Source: an uncultured Macellibacteroides sp. (GTDB lineage Bacteria; Bacteroidota; Bacteroidia; Bacteroidales; Tannerellaceae). Taken from it: a DNA stretch of 64,000 nt. The translations under genes and the position numbers were made by a program. The notes beneath the pieces were generated by a model. That model ran no database searches, was not told the DNA's origin, and was given only the letters and a program-made list of their open reading frames with translations. Positions 46,200 to 56,268 of the stretch are shown here, in pieces. The stretch spans positions 1,798,001 through 1,862,000 of the forward strand of contig NZ_OY762974.1 of NCBI RefSeq assembly GCF_963667135.1, in the 5' to 3' direction. Each line of letters starts with the position of its first letter. The stretch's first letter is position 1.

Positions 46200-47966
46200 T
46201 TAGAAACGGTTTAAAGCATTTCTCGCATCAGTAACCATTTTTGTTGGATCCGTTTTTGTAAGCCCTTCTGGAGTGAAAGAAGATACAATCTTGTTTAACT
46301 TGTCCAGCTTTGCTTTTTCATTCTTTTTTATGAACTCTTCCTTAAGCGTCCGGATCTTCTCATAATCTTGTATTCCTTCGACAAGCCTCTCCATTCGGAT
46401 GCTTGACCTGCCTCCGGGATATACGATGTAGCAATCTCCGGCAGCCCACGAGCGAAAGCGCGAATCGCGTAAAGGATCGCTTGTCCAGCTGTTATAAGCC
46501 CAACGTAAATATCCATCGTAATTGCCGGCCATTGCATGCCATCCAATCCAAGTGGCTTCGGCGGGAGGGGAGAAAGTGAAAGTATTAGGTAATGCTTCTG
46601 CACAGCAGGTGTATACAGTGCTGATCTTTCCTTCTTTTTCTCTTCTGGCTTTTATTTCATCCGGGAAATTATGACCGAAAGCCAGGCATAAATCGTATAA
46701 ATCAGCTTCGATCTCCGGATGGTAATTACCGGCAAGAGATACTTTGAAATCGGGATCTGCATTCTTTATAACTTTCAGAGCCTCCTGCATAACATCAAGT
46801 CCGCGTTCATCCATGGCGATGGTTGTTTTTTCAAACCATCTTTTTTCTTTGAGGTGGCGTGCAAAATCTTTCAGAAAACTTCCCCAGTATGCTTCGTAAG
46901 CTGCTTCCCCTGGTTTTGCTTCAACAAACATCACCCGATTGGTCGCCTCGTCGAAATAATCAAAACGAAGTGCCCAGGGAATAAGCGTATAACAATTAAT
47001 TTGCTCATCTATACCAACCTCATTCATCATAAAGTTCACCCACTTGTCGAACACATCATACCTGAATTCCCAGGTTCCATCCATTTTTTTCATTCTAAAG
47101 ATCATGCTGTCAAAATGATCTTCGGTCTGTCCGTTCCAAGGCTTGTGCATAATACTGGTTGTTATAACCTTTTGTCCTGCATTGGCTAATGTTTTCATTA
47201 CCGGAAGTAAGGCTTCAAAATGGGCTTTACTCCAAAGGGGTACTTGGTGGTAACGAGCCACTGAGTAGGGATTTTGCCACAAATCCAAATGAAAAGCCCA
47301 GTCCTTCGGAGCAGGAAGTGTATGGTTTAAAACTTCAATTTCAAGCTGAAGTTTCAATGGTTTGGAATTATTAAAAGAAACGGAAACAGTACCCTTGTAT
47401 ATACCAGAGCTAGTCTCTGCCGGTATCCAGACATTAACCCAAAAAGGTTGAGTAGTTCGGGCCTTTACATCCTTTATCTTTATTACATCCAGCACATCAG
47501 CTACGATGGATGAGTCCCAGTCAGATTTTATGGGCCGGTGACCACAGGCTCCGCTGCCGTCTTTGTTGAGTTCGTCTGTCATAACGTAGCGAACAAAGTT
47601 TGTTTGGATAGCAGAAGCAGGTATTACCGATTTACCCCCGGATAAATCAGAAACAGCAATGCTGACTTTTTCAAGATCGGACGTAGTCCAAAGAATAGCC
47701 TGTGCGTTTATTCTTTCTCCCTTCCAGCCTTTGACCCGTAATTTGGAACTAACTTTGATAGAAGGGGCATTTTGTTTACTATAGCGGGTATCGGTGTTTC
47801 CCCAACTTAACTGAGGCTTTTCAGGAACGAGATTCCAGGCCTTTTCGTCGATGGGTTTCGTGTCCGTAAGTTCCGTATAATCCCCTAAGGGTAAATTCTC
47901 ATTTCTCTGTCCGTTCGACGAAAGGCTTAACGTCAGCATCAGACCAATTAGTAAAATGTGTTTCAT
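46200..47966 (-). CDS. GH123-like beta-N-acetylgalactosaminidase (DUF4091)
   Basis: A 588-residue exported glycoside hydrolase. A signal peptide (1-19) precedes an N-terminal beta-sandwich (about 25-215) and a TIM-barrel DUF4091 domain (about 220-560). The adjacent Asp-Glu pair D386-E387 (TTIAMDERGL) matches the catalytic D-E of GH123 enzymes, which remove terminal beta-GalNAc by neighbouring-group help from the N-acetyl group. Length equals the characterised Bacteroides enzyme of about 580. A host glycolipid or mucin GalNAc substrate is likely but inferred. No SusCD pair is next to it. Confidence 0.85.
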   Translation of the reverse strand: MKHILLIGLMLTLSLSSNGQRNENLPLGDYTELTDTKPIDEKAWNLVPEKPQLSWGNTDTRYSKQNAPSIKVSSKLRVKGWKGERINAQAILWTTSDLEKVSIAVSDLSGGKSVIPASAIQTNFVRYVMTDELNKDGSGACGHRPIKSDWDSSIVADVLDVIKIKDVKARTTQPFWVNVWIPAETSSGIYKGTVSVSFNNSKPLKLQLEIEVLNHTLPAPKDWAFHLDLWQNPYSVARYHQVPLWSKAHFEALLPVMKTLANAGQKVITTSIMHKPWNGQTEDHFDSMIFRMKKMDGTWEFRYDVFDKWVNFMMNEVGIDEQINCYTLIPWALRFDYFDEATNRVMFVEAKPGEAAYEAYWGSFLKDFARHLKEKRWFEKTTIAMDERGLDVMQEALKVIKNADPDFKVSLAGNYHPEIEADLYDLCLAFGHNFPDEIKARREKEGKISTVYTCCAEALPNTFTFSPPAEATWIGWHAMAGNYDGYLRWAYNSWTSDPLRDSRFRSWAAGDCYIVYPGGRSSIRMERLVEGIQDYEKIRTLKEEFIKKNEKAKLDKLNKIVSSFTPEGLTKTDPTKMVTDARNALNRF

Positions 47967-48100
47967 GTCAGTTTAACTTTTGAGTTTATTTCTATTTAGT
48001 GTTTTCGGCACTAAAGATACTATTTTTAAGATAATTGTCAATAGAGTTAGTCTAAAGGTCATATAATTAAGTCTTTTAAAATAGAATAGCGAAAGTCATA

Positions 48101-48131
48101 TTGTCCGATAAAAGGATAATGAGTAACTTGC
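48101..48131 (+). promoter_or_regulatory. Promoter of the MsbA-like exporter gene
   Basis: TTG (48101-48103), a 20-base spacer and TAACTTGC (48124-48131), a one-to-two-base variant of TAnnTTTG, 26 bases before the start. Confidence 0.5.
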
Positions 48132-48157
48132 GCCCAATTTAATTCAATTGTATACAT

Positions 48158-50005
48158 ATGAAAGAATTCGTTCGCATACTAAATCGTTTTGTACCTCCGT
48201 ATAAATTACATATGGTATGGAATATAGTTTTTAATGTCTTATCGGCCATTTTAAATTTGTTTTCGTTCGCTTTAATTATGCCAATCCTGCAGATATTATT
48301 TAAGATTGATGAAGAGGTGTACACCTATATGCCTTGGAGTTTCGACTTTTCTTCATGGGATTCCTGGAAAGGATTGGGAGAAGCAGCCAAAAATAATTTT
48401 TTCTGGTATATAACCAATTTGATTGAAACCGAAGGCGGATCATTCACCTTGGTGATTCTGGGCGTTTTTCTGGTTGTAATGACCTTCTTTAAAGTGGCTA
48501 CAATGTATCTGGCGTTTTATCATATGATTCCGATCCGTACAGGTGTTGTAAGGGATATAAGAAACCAGATTAATAGAAAAATAACGCAACTGCCCCTTAG
48601 TTTCTTCTCAGAAGAACGTAAAGGAGATATTATTGCCCGAATATCAGGAGATGTAAATGAGATTGAAAACTCTATAATGAGTTCGCTGGATATGCTATTT
48701 AAGAATCCGATTTTAATTCTGATTTATCTTATTGGCATGATTCTGATTAGCTGGCAGCTTACCATATTCGTTTTGATATTGCTTCCTCTTGCAGGCTATA
48801 TAATGGGACAAGTAGGCAAAATGCTAAAAAGAAAATCTCTTCTTGGACAATCACAATGGGGAGATTTGATGTCTCAAATTGAAGAAACGTTGAGCGGTCT
48901 TCGAATTATCAAAGCTTTCAATGCAGAAGGGAAAATCCGTGACCGTTTCGAAAGAAGCAACGATATATTCCGACGGACTACAATGAAGATCTATCGCCGT
49001 CAGCAGATGGCTCATCCGATGAGTGAATTTCTTGGAACAGCTACTATCGTTATTGTTTTGTGGTACGGGGGAACATTGATCCTTGCAAACAATAGCCCGA
49101 TTGATGCGCCGACATTTATATATTATCTGGTAATTTTTTACAGCATAATTAATCCGGCTAAAGACTTGTCTAAATCAGTGTATGCTATCCAGAAAGGTTT
49201 GGCGTCCATGGAACGTGTCGATAAGATACTAAAGGCTGAGAGTGATATAAATGACCCTGAAAATCCAAAACCGATAGCATTAAATAAACAGATTGAATAC
49301 AAAAACATCTGGTTCAAGTACCAGAATGACTGGATTCTCAAAAATGTATCCATTACTATTCCTAAAGGGAAAACTGTAGCGTTGGTTGGGCAATCGGGTT
49401 CAGGAAAAAGTACTTTGGTCGATTTGCTCCCTCGTTTTTATGATGTAGATAAAGGAGCCATTACTATCGACGGAACAGATGTTCGCGATACGACTCTTTC
49501 TGATTTACGAGGTCTGATGGGAAATGTAAATCAGGAAGCCATCCTTTTTAATGATACTTTTTTCAACAATATATCATTTGGGGTTAAGAATGCAACGCTC
49601 GAACAAGTTCAGGAAGCCGCCAGAATAGCCAATGCGCACGAATTTATTATTGCCAGCGAGTCCGGTTATGAAACAAACATCGGTGATCGGGGTGGTAAAT
49701 TGTCGGGTGGACAACGTCAGCGTATCAGTATAGCACGTGCTATTCTGAAGAATCCTCCTATATTGATTTTGGATGAAGCAACATCTGCATTGGATACAGA
49801 ATCCGAACGTCTTGTTCAGGAAGCATTGGAGAACCTGATGAAAAACAGAACCACTATTGTGATTGCACACAGATTGTCGACCATTCGAAATGCAGATGAG
49901 ATTTGTGTAATGCACGAGGGCGAAATAGTTGAACGTGGATGTCACGAGGAGTTGATGGACCTAAACGGATATTACAAAAAGCTTTGTGATATGCAGCAGT
50001 TTTAA
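48158..50005 (+). CDS. MsbA-like ABC exporter (fused permease and ATPase)
   Basis: A 615-residue half-transporter. About six membrane helices fill residues 15-330 and an ABC ATPase domain (about 365-605) has Walker A GQSGSGKSTLVDLLPR, signature LSGGQRQRISIARAIL, Walker B ILILDEATSALD and the H-loop IAHRLSTI. It functions as a dimer, flipping lipids, lipid A precursors or other hydrophobic compounds. A role as lipid A flippase (MsbA) is possible; other homologues exist in most genomes, so the substrate is uncertain. The GH95 gene starts 51 bases after its stop. Confidence 0.9.
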   Translation: MKEFVRILNRFVPPYKLHMVWNIVFNVLSAILNLFSFALIMPILQILFKIDEEVYTYMPWSFDFSSWDSWKGLGEAAKNNFFWYITNLIETEGGSFTLVILGVFLVVMTFFKVATMYLAFYHMIPIRTGVVRDIRNQINRKITQLPLSFFSEERKGDIIARISGDVNEIENSIMSSLDMLFKNPILILIYLIGMILISWQLTIFVLILLPLAGYIMGQVGKMLKRKSLLGQSQWGDLMSQIEETLSGLRIIKAFNAEGKIRDRFERSNDIFRRTTMKIYRRQQMAHPMSEFLGTATIVIVLWYGGTLILANNSPIDAPTFIYYLVIFYSIINPAKDLSKSVYAIQKGLASMERVDKILKAESDINDPENPKPIALNKQIEYKNIWFKYQNDWILKNVSITIPKGKTVALVGQSGSGKSTLVDLLPRFYDVDKGAITIDGTDVRDTTLSDLRGLMGNVNQEAILFNDTFFNNISFGVKNATLEQVQEAARIANAHEFIIASESGYETNIGDRGGKLSGGQRQRISIARAILKNPPILILDEATSALDTESERLVQEALENLMKNRTTIVIAHRLSTIRNADEICVMHEGEIVERGCHEELMDLNGYYKKLCDMQQF

Positions 50006-50055
50006 TGGCACTTGGTGAATGGAGTGATAGTTGAATCAGTCAAAAAGCGCATAGT

Positions 50056-52494
50056 ATGAAAAAATCTTTATTGCTAATCTTTGGCCTTTCTCTGTTTGTA
50101 TTTACGGGATGTAAACAAATCGAGGCGCCTGCCGTAAAAAGCTGGAGTTACTTTTTTGAAAAGCCTGCAAGCGTTTGGGAAGAAACTTTTCCTTTGGGAA
50201 ATGGACGTATCGGACTAATGCCTGATGGTTCAATCGACAAGGAGAAAATTGTCATGAATGAGATTTCCATGTGGTCGGGGAGTAAGCAGGATACAGATAA
50301 TCCCGAAGCATATAAATCATTATCCCAAATCAGAAACTTACTGTTTGAGGGAAAAAATGACGAGGCTCAGGCATTAATGTACAAGTCTTTCGTATGCAAA
50401 GGTCTCGGAAGCGGTCAGGGCAACGGTGCTGATACACCTTACGGTAGTTATCAGATTTTGGGTAATCTTGAAATAGCATACGACTATCCAAACAATAAGG
50501 ATACGGTTTCACAATATAAACGTACGCTTAATTTAAATGATGCAATCGCTGCGACTTCATTCAAGAAAGGAAAAGTTCTTTATGGAAGAGAGACATTTAC
50601 ATCGTTTGCGGATGATCTGGGAGTTGTTCATTTAACAGCCAGCAAATCAGGAAAACTTGCATTTACAATAAAGATGACGAGACCGGAACGCTATACTGTT
50701 TCTACCGAAGGAAATGATTTGATAATGCAAGGTGAATTGGCTAGCGGAACATCAGAGAAAGGACCTCTTTACGGAGCGCGTGTGAGGATAGTGCTTCCGA
50801 AAGATGGAGATATAGTTGCATCTGACAGCTCGTTAACTGTACGAGATGCTTCCGAAGCTACCATTCTGGTTTCCATGGCTACTAATTATTTTGGCAAAAG
50901 TGTGCCCTCTCAGCTAACAGATTTATTGTCTGCTGCCGGGGATAAAAGTTTTGAGGAGCTGAAGAGCGATCATATTGCCGCCTACTATCCGTTGTTTAGC
51001 CGCGCAGAACTTGACCTTGGTACGACTGCCGCTTCAAAGCTCCCTATTAACAAAAGGCTTACCGAATTCAATAAGACAAAACAAGACCAGGATTTGATGG
51101 CGCTTTATTTTCAGTTTGGCCGCTATCTATTAATCTCTTCAACACGCGAAGGGTTATTGCCACCTAACCTACAGGGGTTATGGTGTAACACTATTCGCAC
51201 ACCATGGAATGGAGATTATCATCTTAACATAAATCTTCAGATGAATCTTTGGCCGGCTGAGGTGACAAACCTCTCGGAATTGCATATGCCGCTAATTGAG
51301 TGGACGAAAGCTCAGGTGAAAAGTGGAGAACGAACTGCCAGGGTTTTTTATAATTCACGCGGATGGGTTACACATATTTTAGGTAATGTCTGGGAGTTTA
51401 CTGCTCCGGGCGAACACCCTTCCTGGGGTGCAACCAATACATCAGCAGCCTGGCTTTGCGAGCATCTGTACCATCACTACCTATATACTATGGATAAAAA
51501 GTATTTAGCGGAGGTGTATCCGGTATTAAAGGGGGCTTCCCTTTTCTTTGTGGATATGTTGGTAGAAGATCCTCGAAACGGATATTTGGTTACAGCTCCC
51601 ACAACCTCCCCTGAAAATAATTTCCGTATTTCTAACGGGAAAGAAGTTGCGATCTCTGCAGGTTCAACAATGGATAATCAACTTGTGCGGGAACTATTCG
51701 GTAATACAATAGAAGCTGCAGGCATTTTAGGATTAGACAGCGCTTTCGAGCAGGAACTAACAGCTAAACGCAGTAGACTCATGCCAACAACGATAGGTAA
51801 AGATGGCCGTATTATGGAATGGCTGAATGAGTATGAAGAAACAGAAATCACCCACCGTCACGTGTCGCACTTATATGGGTTACATCCGGGGAATGAAATT
51901 TCGGTTGCACTTACACCCGAACTTGCCAGAGCTGCCCGTGCATCACTAGAGAAGAGGGGAGATGAAAGCACCGGATGGTCTATGGCTTGGAAAGTAAATT
52001 TCTGGGCTCGTCTGCATGATGGTGACCGCGCTCATAAGCTGTTATCCGATCTGTTAAGACCTTGTTTAAAGTCGTCTGAAGAGCCAACCTATTCCGGTTA
52101 TGGAAGTGGCACCTACCCCAATCTGTTTTGTGCGCATCCGCCCTTTCAGATTGATGGAAACTTTGGAGGAGTAGCTGGCATTGCAGAAATGCTGATTCAG
52201 AGTCAGACCGGAATTATAGAATTGTTACCAGCTTTGCCATCCGTTTGGAAGAGCGGGAGTTTCAAGGGATTGAAAGTAAGAGGAGGGGCCGAAGTGGCTG
52301 TAAGCTGGATAAACAATGCTGTAAAAGAGGCTACAATTAAAGCGGCTGTCGACAATACGTTCAAAGTAAAATTACCTGTTTATGCACCCCAATTAAGTGT
52401 TGCCATAAATGGACAATCTAAGTCTCTGCCTGTTAGTGATGGTATTCTTACATTAACACTCCAAAAAGGAGACATAGCCGTTCTCGGTTTCTAA
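50056..52494 (+). CDS. GH95 alpha-L-fucosidase lipoprotein
   Basis: An 812-residue lipoprotein (lipobox VFTGC, Cys19) with the three-part GH95 layout: N-terminal beta domain, an (alpha/alpha)6 barrel and a C-terminal beta domain. Active-site positions line up with characterised enzymes: N391 and N393 (WNGDYHLNIN), Glu520 (TTSPENNF) as acid and Asp700 (FQIDGNFGG) as base. It removes alpha-1,2-linked fucose from host glycans or xyloglucan, or alpha-galactose in some relatives. Mature residues after Cys are KQIEAP, not acidic, so surface exposure is unclear. Together with the GH123 enzyme 2 kb away it suggests mucin or glycolipid use. Confidence 0.9.
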   Translation: MKKSLLLIFGLSLFVFTGCKQIEAPAVKSWSYFFEKPASVWEETFPLGNGRIGLMPDGSIDKEKIVMNEISMWSGSKQDTDNPEAYKSLSQIRNLLFEGKNDEAQALMYKSFVCKGLGSGQGNGADTPYGSYQILGNLEIAYDYPNNKDTVSQYKRTLNLNDAIAATSFKKGKVLYGRETFTSFADDLGVVHLTASKSGKLAFTIKMTRPERYTVSTEGNDLIMQGELASGTSEKGPLYGARVRIVLPKDGDIVASDSSLTVRDASEATILVSMATNYFGKSVPSQLTDLLSAAGDKSFEELKSDHIAAYYPLFSRAELDLGTTAASKLPINKRLTEFNKTKQDQDLMALYFQFGRYLLISSTREGLLPPNLQGLWCNTIRTPWNGDYHLNINLQMNLWPAEVTNLSELHMPLIEWTKAQVKSGERTARVFYNSRGWVTHILGNVWEFTAPGEHPSWGATNTSAAWLCEHLYHHYLYTMDKKYLAEVYPVLKGASLFFVDMLVEDPRNGYLVTAPTTSPENNFRISNGKEVAISAGSTMDNQLVRELFGNTIEAAGILGLDSAFEQELTAKRSRLMPTTIGKDGRIMEWLNEYEETEITHRHVSHLYGLHPGNEISVALTPELARAARASLEKRGDESTGWSMAWKVNFWARLHDGDRAHKLLSDLLRPCLKSSEEPTYSGYGSGTYPNLFCAHPPFQIDGNFGGVAGIAEMLIQSQTGIIELLPALPSVWKSGSFKGLKVRGGAEVAVSWINNAVKEATIKAAVDNTFKVKLPVYAPQLSVAINGQSKSLPVSDGILTLTLQKGDIAVLGF

Positions 52495-52549
52495 ACGATA
52501 CAATAAAAAAAGAGAGCTATAAAAGGCTCTCTTTTTTTATTGTATCGTT
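52494..52549. terminator. Perfect 24-bp hairpin, bidirectional terminator overlapping a stop codon
   Basis: The left arm (52494-52517) is an exact complement of the right arm (52526-52549) with an 8-base loop. Internal A- and T-runs make it work in both directions. The final base of the GH95 stop codon is part of the stem; phoU ends 4 bases after the hairpin. Confidence 0.85.
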
Positions 52550-52553
52550 CAAA

Positions 52554-53255
52554 TCAATCATTAGTTTCTGCACCAGTTACATTTGTATCGATTTTTCCTA
52601 TATGTTTCATGACTTTGGCATCCAGATAAAAGATCAATTCTTCTGCAATGTTGGTGCAATGATCTCCATAGCGTTCCAGTTTTCTGATTACACCTGCCAA
52701 AAACAGCCCGGACAAAGCACTACCCGGATGGGTTTCGATGAAATCTGCAATAAGAGAGGCCGATGCATGATTTATCTCATCAACAATAGCGTCTTTGGCA
52801 AAAACACCCGAGGCAATAGCAGAATCCTCTTTTTCGAAAGCCTCTTTTGTTACAGACATCATTTCCAGAACGGCTTTAAGCATTTCTTCTATTCGGGTAG
52901 CTTTTATCAGTTCCGGATCAATAGGCTCGCCTACAGGCATGTTTCCTGCAAAGCGGGCTATGCTTTCAGCAAAATCGCCTAATCGTTCCAGGTTTGTGTT
53001 AATCTTATACATAGCCAGTACGAACCGTAAGTCAATGGCTACAGGTGCATACAAAGCAATTATATCTTCACAATCGCTGTCAATCTTTAGTTCAAAAGCA
53101 TTTACACGACGTTCGCGATTCATTACTTTAAACGCAAGTTCTTTATCGCCTGTTAAAAGCGCTTCACCTGCATTATATAATTGTTGATGCACCAATGCCC
53201 ACATTTGGCTGACGCTTCCTTTTAACGCATTTATTTCCTCTTCTATAACTTTCAT
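52554..53255 (-). CDS. phoU: Phosphate transport regulator PhoU
   Basis: A 233-residue all-helical protein with two PhoU repeats: VNAFELKIDSDCEDIIALYA in the first and VDEINHASASLIADFIETHP in the second. PhoU dampens the Pho response and tunes PstSCAB so that excess phosphate is not taken up. It is the last gene of the pstC-pstA-pstB-phoU operon, 50 bases after pstB. No phoB/phoR pair is found nearby, so the cognate regulator is elsewhere. Confidence 0.93.
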   Translation of the reverse strand: MKVIEEEINALKGSVSQMWALVHQQLYNAGEALLTGDKELAFKVMNRERRVNAFELKIDSDCEDIIALYAPVAIDLRFVLAMYKINTNLERLGDFAESIARFAGNMPVGEPIDPELIKATRIEEMLKAVLEMMSVTKEAFEKEDSAIASGVFAKDAIVDEINHASASLIADFIETHPGSALSGLFLAGVIRKLERYGDHCTNIAEELIFYLDAKVMKHIGKIDTNVTGAETND

Positions 53256-53305
53256 ACTTCAAATGTTTAAACGTTAATTCCGTTTTTTAGGTATAACAAA
53301 AGAAA

Positions 53306-54073
53306 TCATCCAAAACGACCTGTAATATAATTCTGCGTTGATTCTTTTTCCGGATTGGTAAAAATTTTACGCGTATCACCAAATTCAATTAATTCGCCCA
53401 GATAGAAATACCCTGTTTTATCACTAACGCGGGCTGCTTGTTGCATATTGTGTGTTACAATAACTATAGTATATTCTTTTTTCAACTCATGAATCAGATC
53501 TTCTATTTTGCTTGTTGAAATAGGGTCCAGCGCAGAAGCCGGTTCATCCATTAACAAAATAGACGGAGAGATTGCCAGTGCGCGAGCTATACACAACCGT
53601 TGCTGCTGTCCGCCAGATAGTTCAAATGCACTCTTTTTCAGTTTATCCTTTACTTCGTTCCACAAAGCTGCCTGCTGAAGTGTTTTAATGACAGTCTCCT
53701 CAATATAGTTATTGTCGCTAATACCATTCACCCGAAGTCCGTATGCCACATTTTCGTAAATGCTTTTGGGGAAAGGATTGGGTTTCTGGAATACCATTCC
53801 AACGTTTTTTCTCAGTTGGTCAACCTTTTCTCCTTTAGCGTAAACATCCCTTCCGTCAATTTTTATGGAGCCCTCCATTCGGGTGTCTGTAATCAAATCG
53901 TTCATACGGTTAAATAAACGGAGGAAAGTAGATTTTCCACAACCAGACGGACCAATAAAAGCCGTTGAGGTATGCGATTCTATCTTCATCGTGATGTTTT
54001 TCAACGCGTGAAAATCACCGTAATAGAAATTTACATTTTGAGCATCAATTTTAATCATATTCGTTGTGGACAT
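53306..54073 (-). CDS. pstB: Phosphate ABC transporter ATP-binding protein
   Basis: A 255-residue ABC ATPase with Walker [13 protein letters not shown], signature [15 protein letters not shown], Walker [16 protein letters not shown] and H-loop [28 protein letters not shown] is typical of PstB. It powers phosphate import through PstC/PstA at the inner membrane. Its start codon overlaps the stop of pstA by one base. Confidence 0.97.
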   Translation of the reverse strand: MSTTNMIKIDAQNVNFYYGDFHALKNITMKIESHTSTAFIGPSGCGKSTFLRLFNRMNDLITDTRMEGSIKIDGRDVYAKGEKVDQLRKNVGMVFQKPNPFPKSIYENVAYGLRVNGISDNNYIEETVIKTLQQAALWNEVKDKLKKSAFELSGGQQQRLCIARALAISPSILLMDEPASALDPISTSKIEDLIHELKKEYTIVIVTHNMQQAARVSDKTGYFYLGELIEFGDTRKIFTNPEKESTQNYITGRFG

Positions 54074-54960
54074 TAATTCATTTTAACTTTTTTAGCAAAA
54101 TAGGAACGAAGAGCGTTTGCAAGCAAATTTACCACCAATACAATGGCTATCAAAACCAATGCTGTTCCATAGGCCATTCCTCTTGAAGCTTCAACATCTG
54201 TTCCACTTGTAGAAATAACATACAAGTGATAGGGAAGAGCCATGCACTGGTCGAAAATACTACCAGGAAGCTGAGGTAAGAAATAGGCAGCCACTGTGAA
54301 CAGGATAGGAGCCGTTTCTCCAGAAACGCGACCGATAGACAAAATCAGGCCGGTAATAATATTGGGAAATGCCATTGGCATTATAACCTTGCTGATCGTT
54401 TGTAATTTTGTTGCTCCTAAAGCAAGAGAGCCATGCCTAAAGGAATCGTCGATACTCTTTAGAGACTCTTCAGTTGTTCGGATTACTAAAGGAAGAGACA
54501 GTAATGCAAGTGTCAGAGAACCTGCAATTATAGAATCTCCAAAGCCTAACGTATTAACAAACAGTGCCATACCAAATAAGCCAAAAACAACAGATGGAAC
54601 ACCACTGAGGTTGTTTGTCATAATCCGTATAAATCGGGTGATTTTGCCGTTGGTCGCATATTCGTTCATGTAAATACCACTCATAATTCCAATTGGGAAG
54701 CTAATAAGGCTACTTCCCAGAACAAGGTACAAGGTACCAACAATAGCAGGGAATATTCCTCCCGAAGTCATTCCCTCTTCCGGCGATTTACTTAGAAAGT
54801 CCCAGCTAATAACGCTGGCTCCCTTGATAATAATAAAACCCAGAATAACAAAAAGAATAACAACAACCAGATAGCTAAGTGATGTAAAGAACCCGAAGGC
54901 CACTTTTTGAGACCACCGCTTTCTTTTATCCATATTGCCTAATTTTTCAACTGGTGACAT
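54073..54960 (-). CDS. pstA: Phosphate ABC transporter permease PstA
   Basis: A 295-residue inner-membrane permease with about six hydrophobic segments. The EAA-loop motif occurs as [20 protein letters not shown], and the conserved [10 protein letters not shown] and [18 protein letters not shown] are present. It forms the channel with PstC. It starts 3 bases after pstC ends and overlaps pstB by one base, so the three are tightly coupled. Confidence 0.96.
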   Translation of the reverse strand: MSPVEKLGNMDKRKRWSQKVAFGFFTSLSYLVVVILFVILGFIIIKGASVISWDFLSKSPEEGMTSGGIFPAIVGTLYLVLGSSLISFPIGIMSGIYMNEYATNGKITRFIRIMTNNLSGVPSVVFGLFGMALFVNTLGFGDSIIAGSLTLALLSLPLVIRTTEESLKSIDDSFRHGSLALGATKLQTISKVIMPMAFPNIITGLILSIGRVSGETAPILFTVAAYFLPQLPGSIFDQCMALPYHLYVISTSGTDVEASRGMAYGTALVLIAIVLVVNLLANALRSYFAKKVKMN

Positions 54961-54963
54961 ATT

Positions 54964-56151
54964 TTAGATTTTTTTCTTTGACGAAATATATTCAACGGCA
55001 ATACTAAGAACAAGTGTAATCATAAAGAGTACAGCTCCCAATAAAAATAAAGACTCATAATGTGCTCCCCCAGCAGGTGCCTCTCCCAATTCAGCAGCAA
55101 TGGTTGCAGGAATGGTACGAACAGGTTCAAAGAATGAGGTAGGTATGATTGCCGCATTTCCTGTAACCATCAGTACTGCCATGGTTTCACCAATAGCACG
55201 ACCTATACCCAGTACAACTGCCGAAGTAATTCCAGAGCTTGAATAGGGTATAACTACTTTATATATTGTCTGCCATTGTGTAGCTCCTAAAGCCAGACTA
55301 GCTTCTTTCATAGCCCGGGGAGTTGTGCGCATGGCATCTTCGGCAACTGTAATGATAGTAGGCAAGGCCATGATGGCAAGTACCACACTACCCGCAAAAG
55401 CCGTTTCGCCGACAGGAAGATTCAATCCTTTTTGAATCAACGGTACAATAACAACTAATCCAAAGAAACCATATACAACAGACGGAATTCCTGCCAGAAG
55501 TTCAATGATTGGTTTGAGGAACTGGCGGGTCCTGAAATTAGCTATTTCTGCCAGATAAATGGATACTGCTATACCAAAGGGAAGCGAAAGGACAATTGCC
55601 CCGACACTAACCAGGAGAGTTCCAAGCAGCAGAGGAATTAATCCGAAGATTGGTGCAGGAGTTGCCGTTGGATACCATTGTGTCCCTCCAAAAAAATCTC
55701 CTGGTTTAATTGGATCCTTGGAAATCACTGTTCCCTTAAAATCCTTATCCAGATACATTTCAGGAAAGAAGGCTACTATTCCTCTTTCTTTTTGAACCAG
55801 TTCGTTTATTTTTGAGGGCACAAATTCAAACTCAGCTCCTAGTTCTTCTTCCGGATAGAAGTTGGTGAGATCCGAAAACCGGAAAACAAGGATTTCTTGA
55901 TCGTTTCCACCTAGTTCTTTCCAGTTTGTAATTTCTGAGTCGAAAATTTTTTTTGTGTTTTCAGGAGAAAGATGTTTAACTGGATTGGTGTCGTTTACAG
56001 CCAAAACATATCCTTCTTCTATTGCGGGACTGTTAAAAAGTCCTGAAGCCTCTTTGAAAAGAAAGACTACAATCAATAAGATTGCCAGACTGCTGATACT
56101 TCCGCTAATCAGCAAGCCTCCTTCTACTATTTTTTCAAAAAACTTTCTCAC
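54964..56151 (-). CDS. pstC: Phosphate ABC transporter permease PstC with PstS-like periplasmic insertion
   Basis: The protein has 395 residues, about 70-80 more than usual PstC (about 315). After the first membrane helix (about 17-34), residues 47-143 are periplasmic and resemble PstS: KHLSPENTKKIFDSEITNWK parallels SNLTREQIEAIFTGKITNWK of PstS, and ERGIVAFFPEMYLDKDFKGT parallels the KGAIGYVGLAYLNKEVKAI strip. The phosphate-gripping SRETSSG loop is replaced by RFSDLTN. The remaining permease core has the EAA loop AMKEASLALGATQWQTIYKV. The insertion may dock PstS or regulate gating. First gene of the operon. Confidence 0.93.
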   Translation of the reverse strand: MRKFFEKIVEGGLLISGSISSLAILLIVVFLFKEASGLFNSPAIEEGYVLAVNDTNPVKHLSPENTKKIFDSEITNWKELGGNDQEILVFRFSDLTNFYPEEELGAEFEFVPSKINELVQKERGIVAFFPEMYLDKDFKGTVISKDPIKPGDFFGGTQWYPTATPAPIFGLIPLLLGTLLVSVGAIVLSLPFGIAVSIYLAEIANFRTRQFLKPIIELLAGIPSVVYGFFGLVVIVPLIQKGLNLPVGETAFAGSVVLAIMALPTIITVAEDAMRTTPRAMKEASLALGATQWQTIYKVVIPYSSSGITSAVVLGIGRAIGETMAVLMVTGNAAIIPTSFFEPVRTIPATIAAELGEAPAGGAHYESLFLLGAVLFMITLVLSIAVEYISSKKKI

Positions 56152-56174
56152 GTTTACTTTATTTTATTTCTGAT

Positions 56175-56255
56175 GCAAAGTAACAGAGTAGGTGTTAAAA
56201 ACAGATTAAATAGGTTTGAAGGAAATATTACAACTATATTACAATCATGTTACAG
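56175..56255 (-). promoter_or_regulatory. Pho-box-like operator and promoter of pstCAB-phoU
   Basis: Plus-strand heptamers ATTACAA (56227), ATTACAA (56238) and GTTACAG (56249) lie on an exact 11-bp grid (TTGTAAT or CTGTAAC on the minus strand, 4-base spacers). GTTACTTTGC (56184-56175, minus) is the promoter box. Distances from box to heptamers (43, 54 and 65 bases) equal three positions of the oprP array. Confidence 0.65.
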
Positions 56256-56268
56256 GTTTACATAACAA

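Noticed and set aside
52602-52982. 126-codon plus-strand frame opposite phoU
   Set aside because: It is a shadow of phoU with no family similarity.
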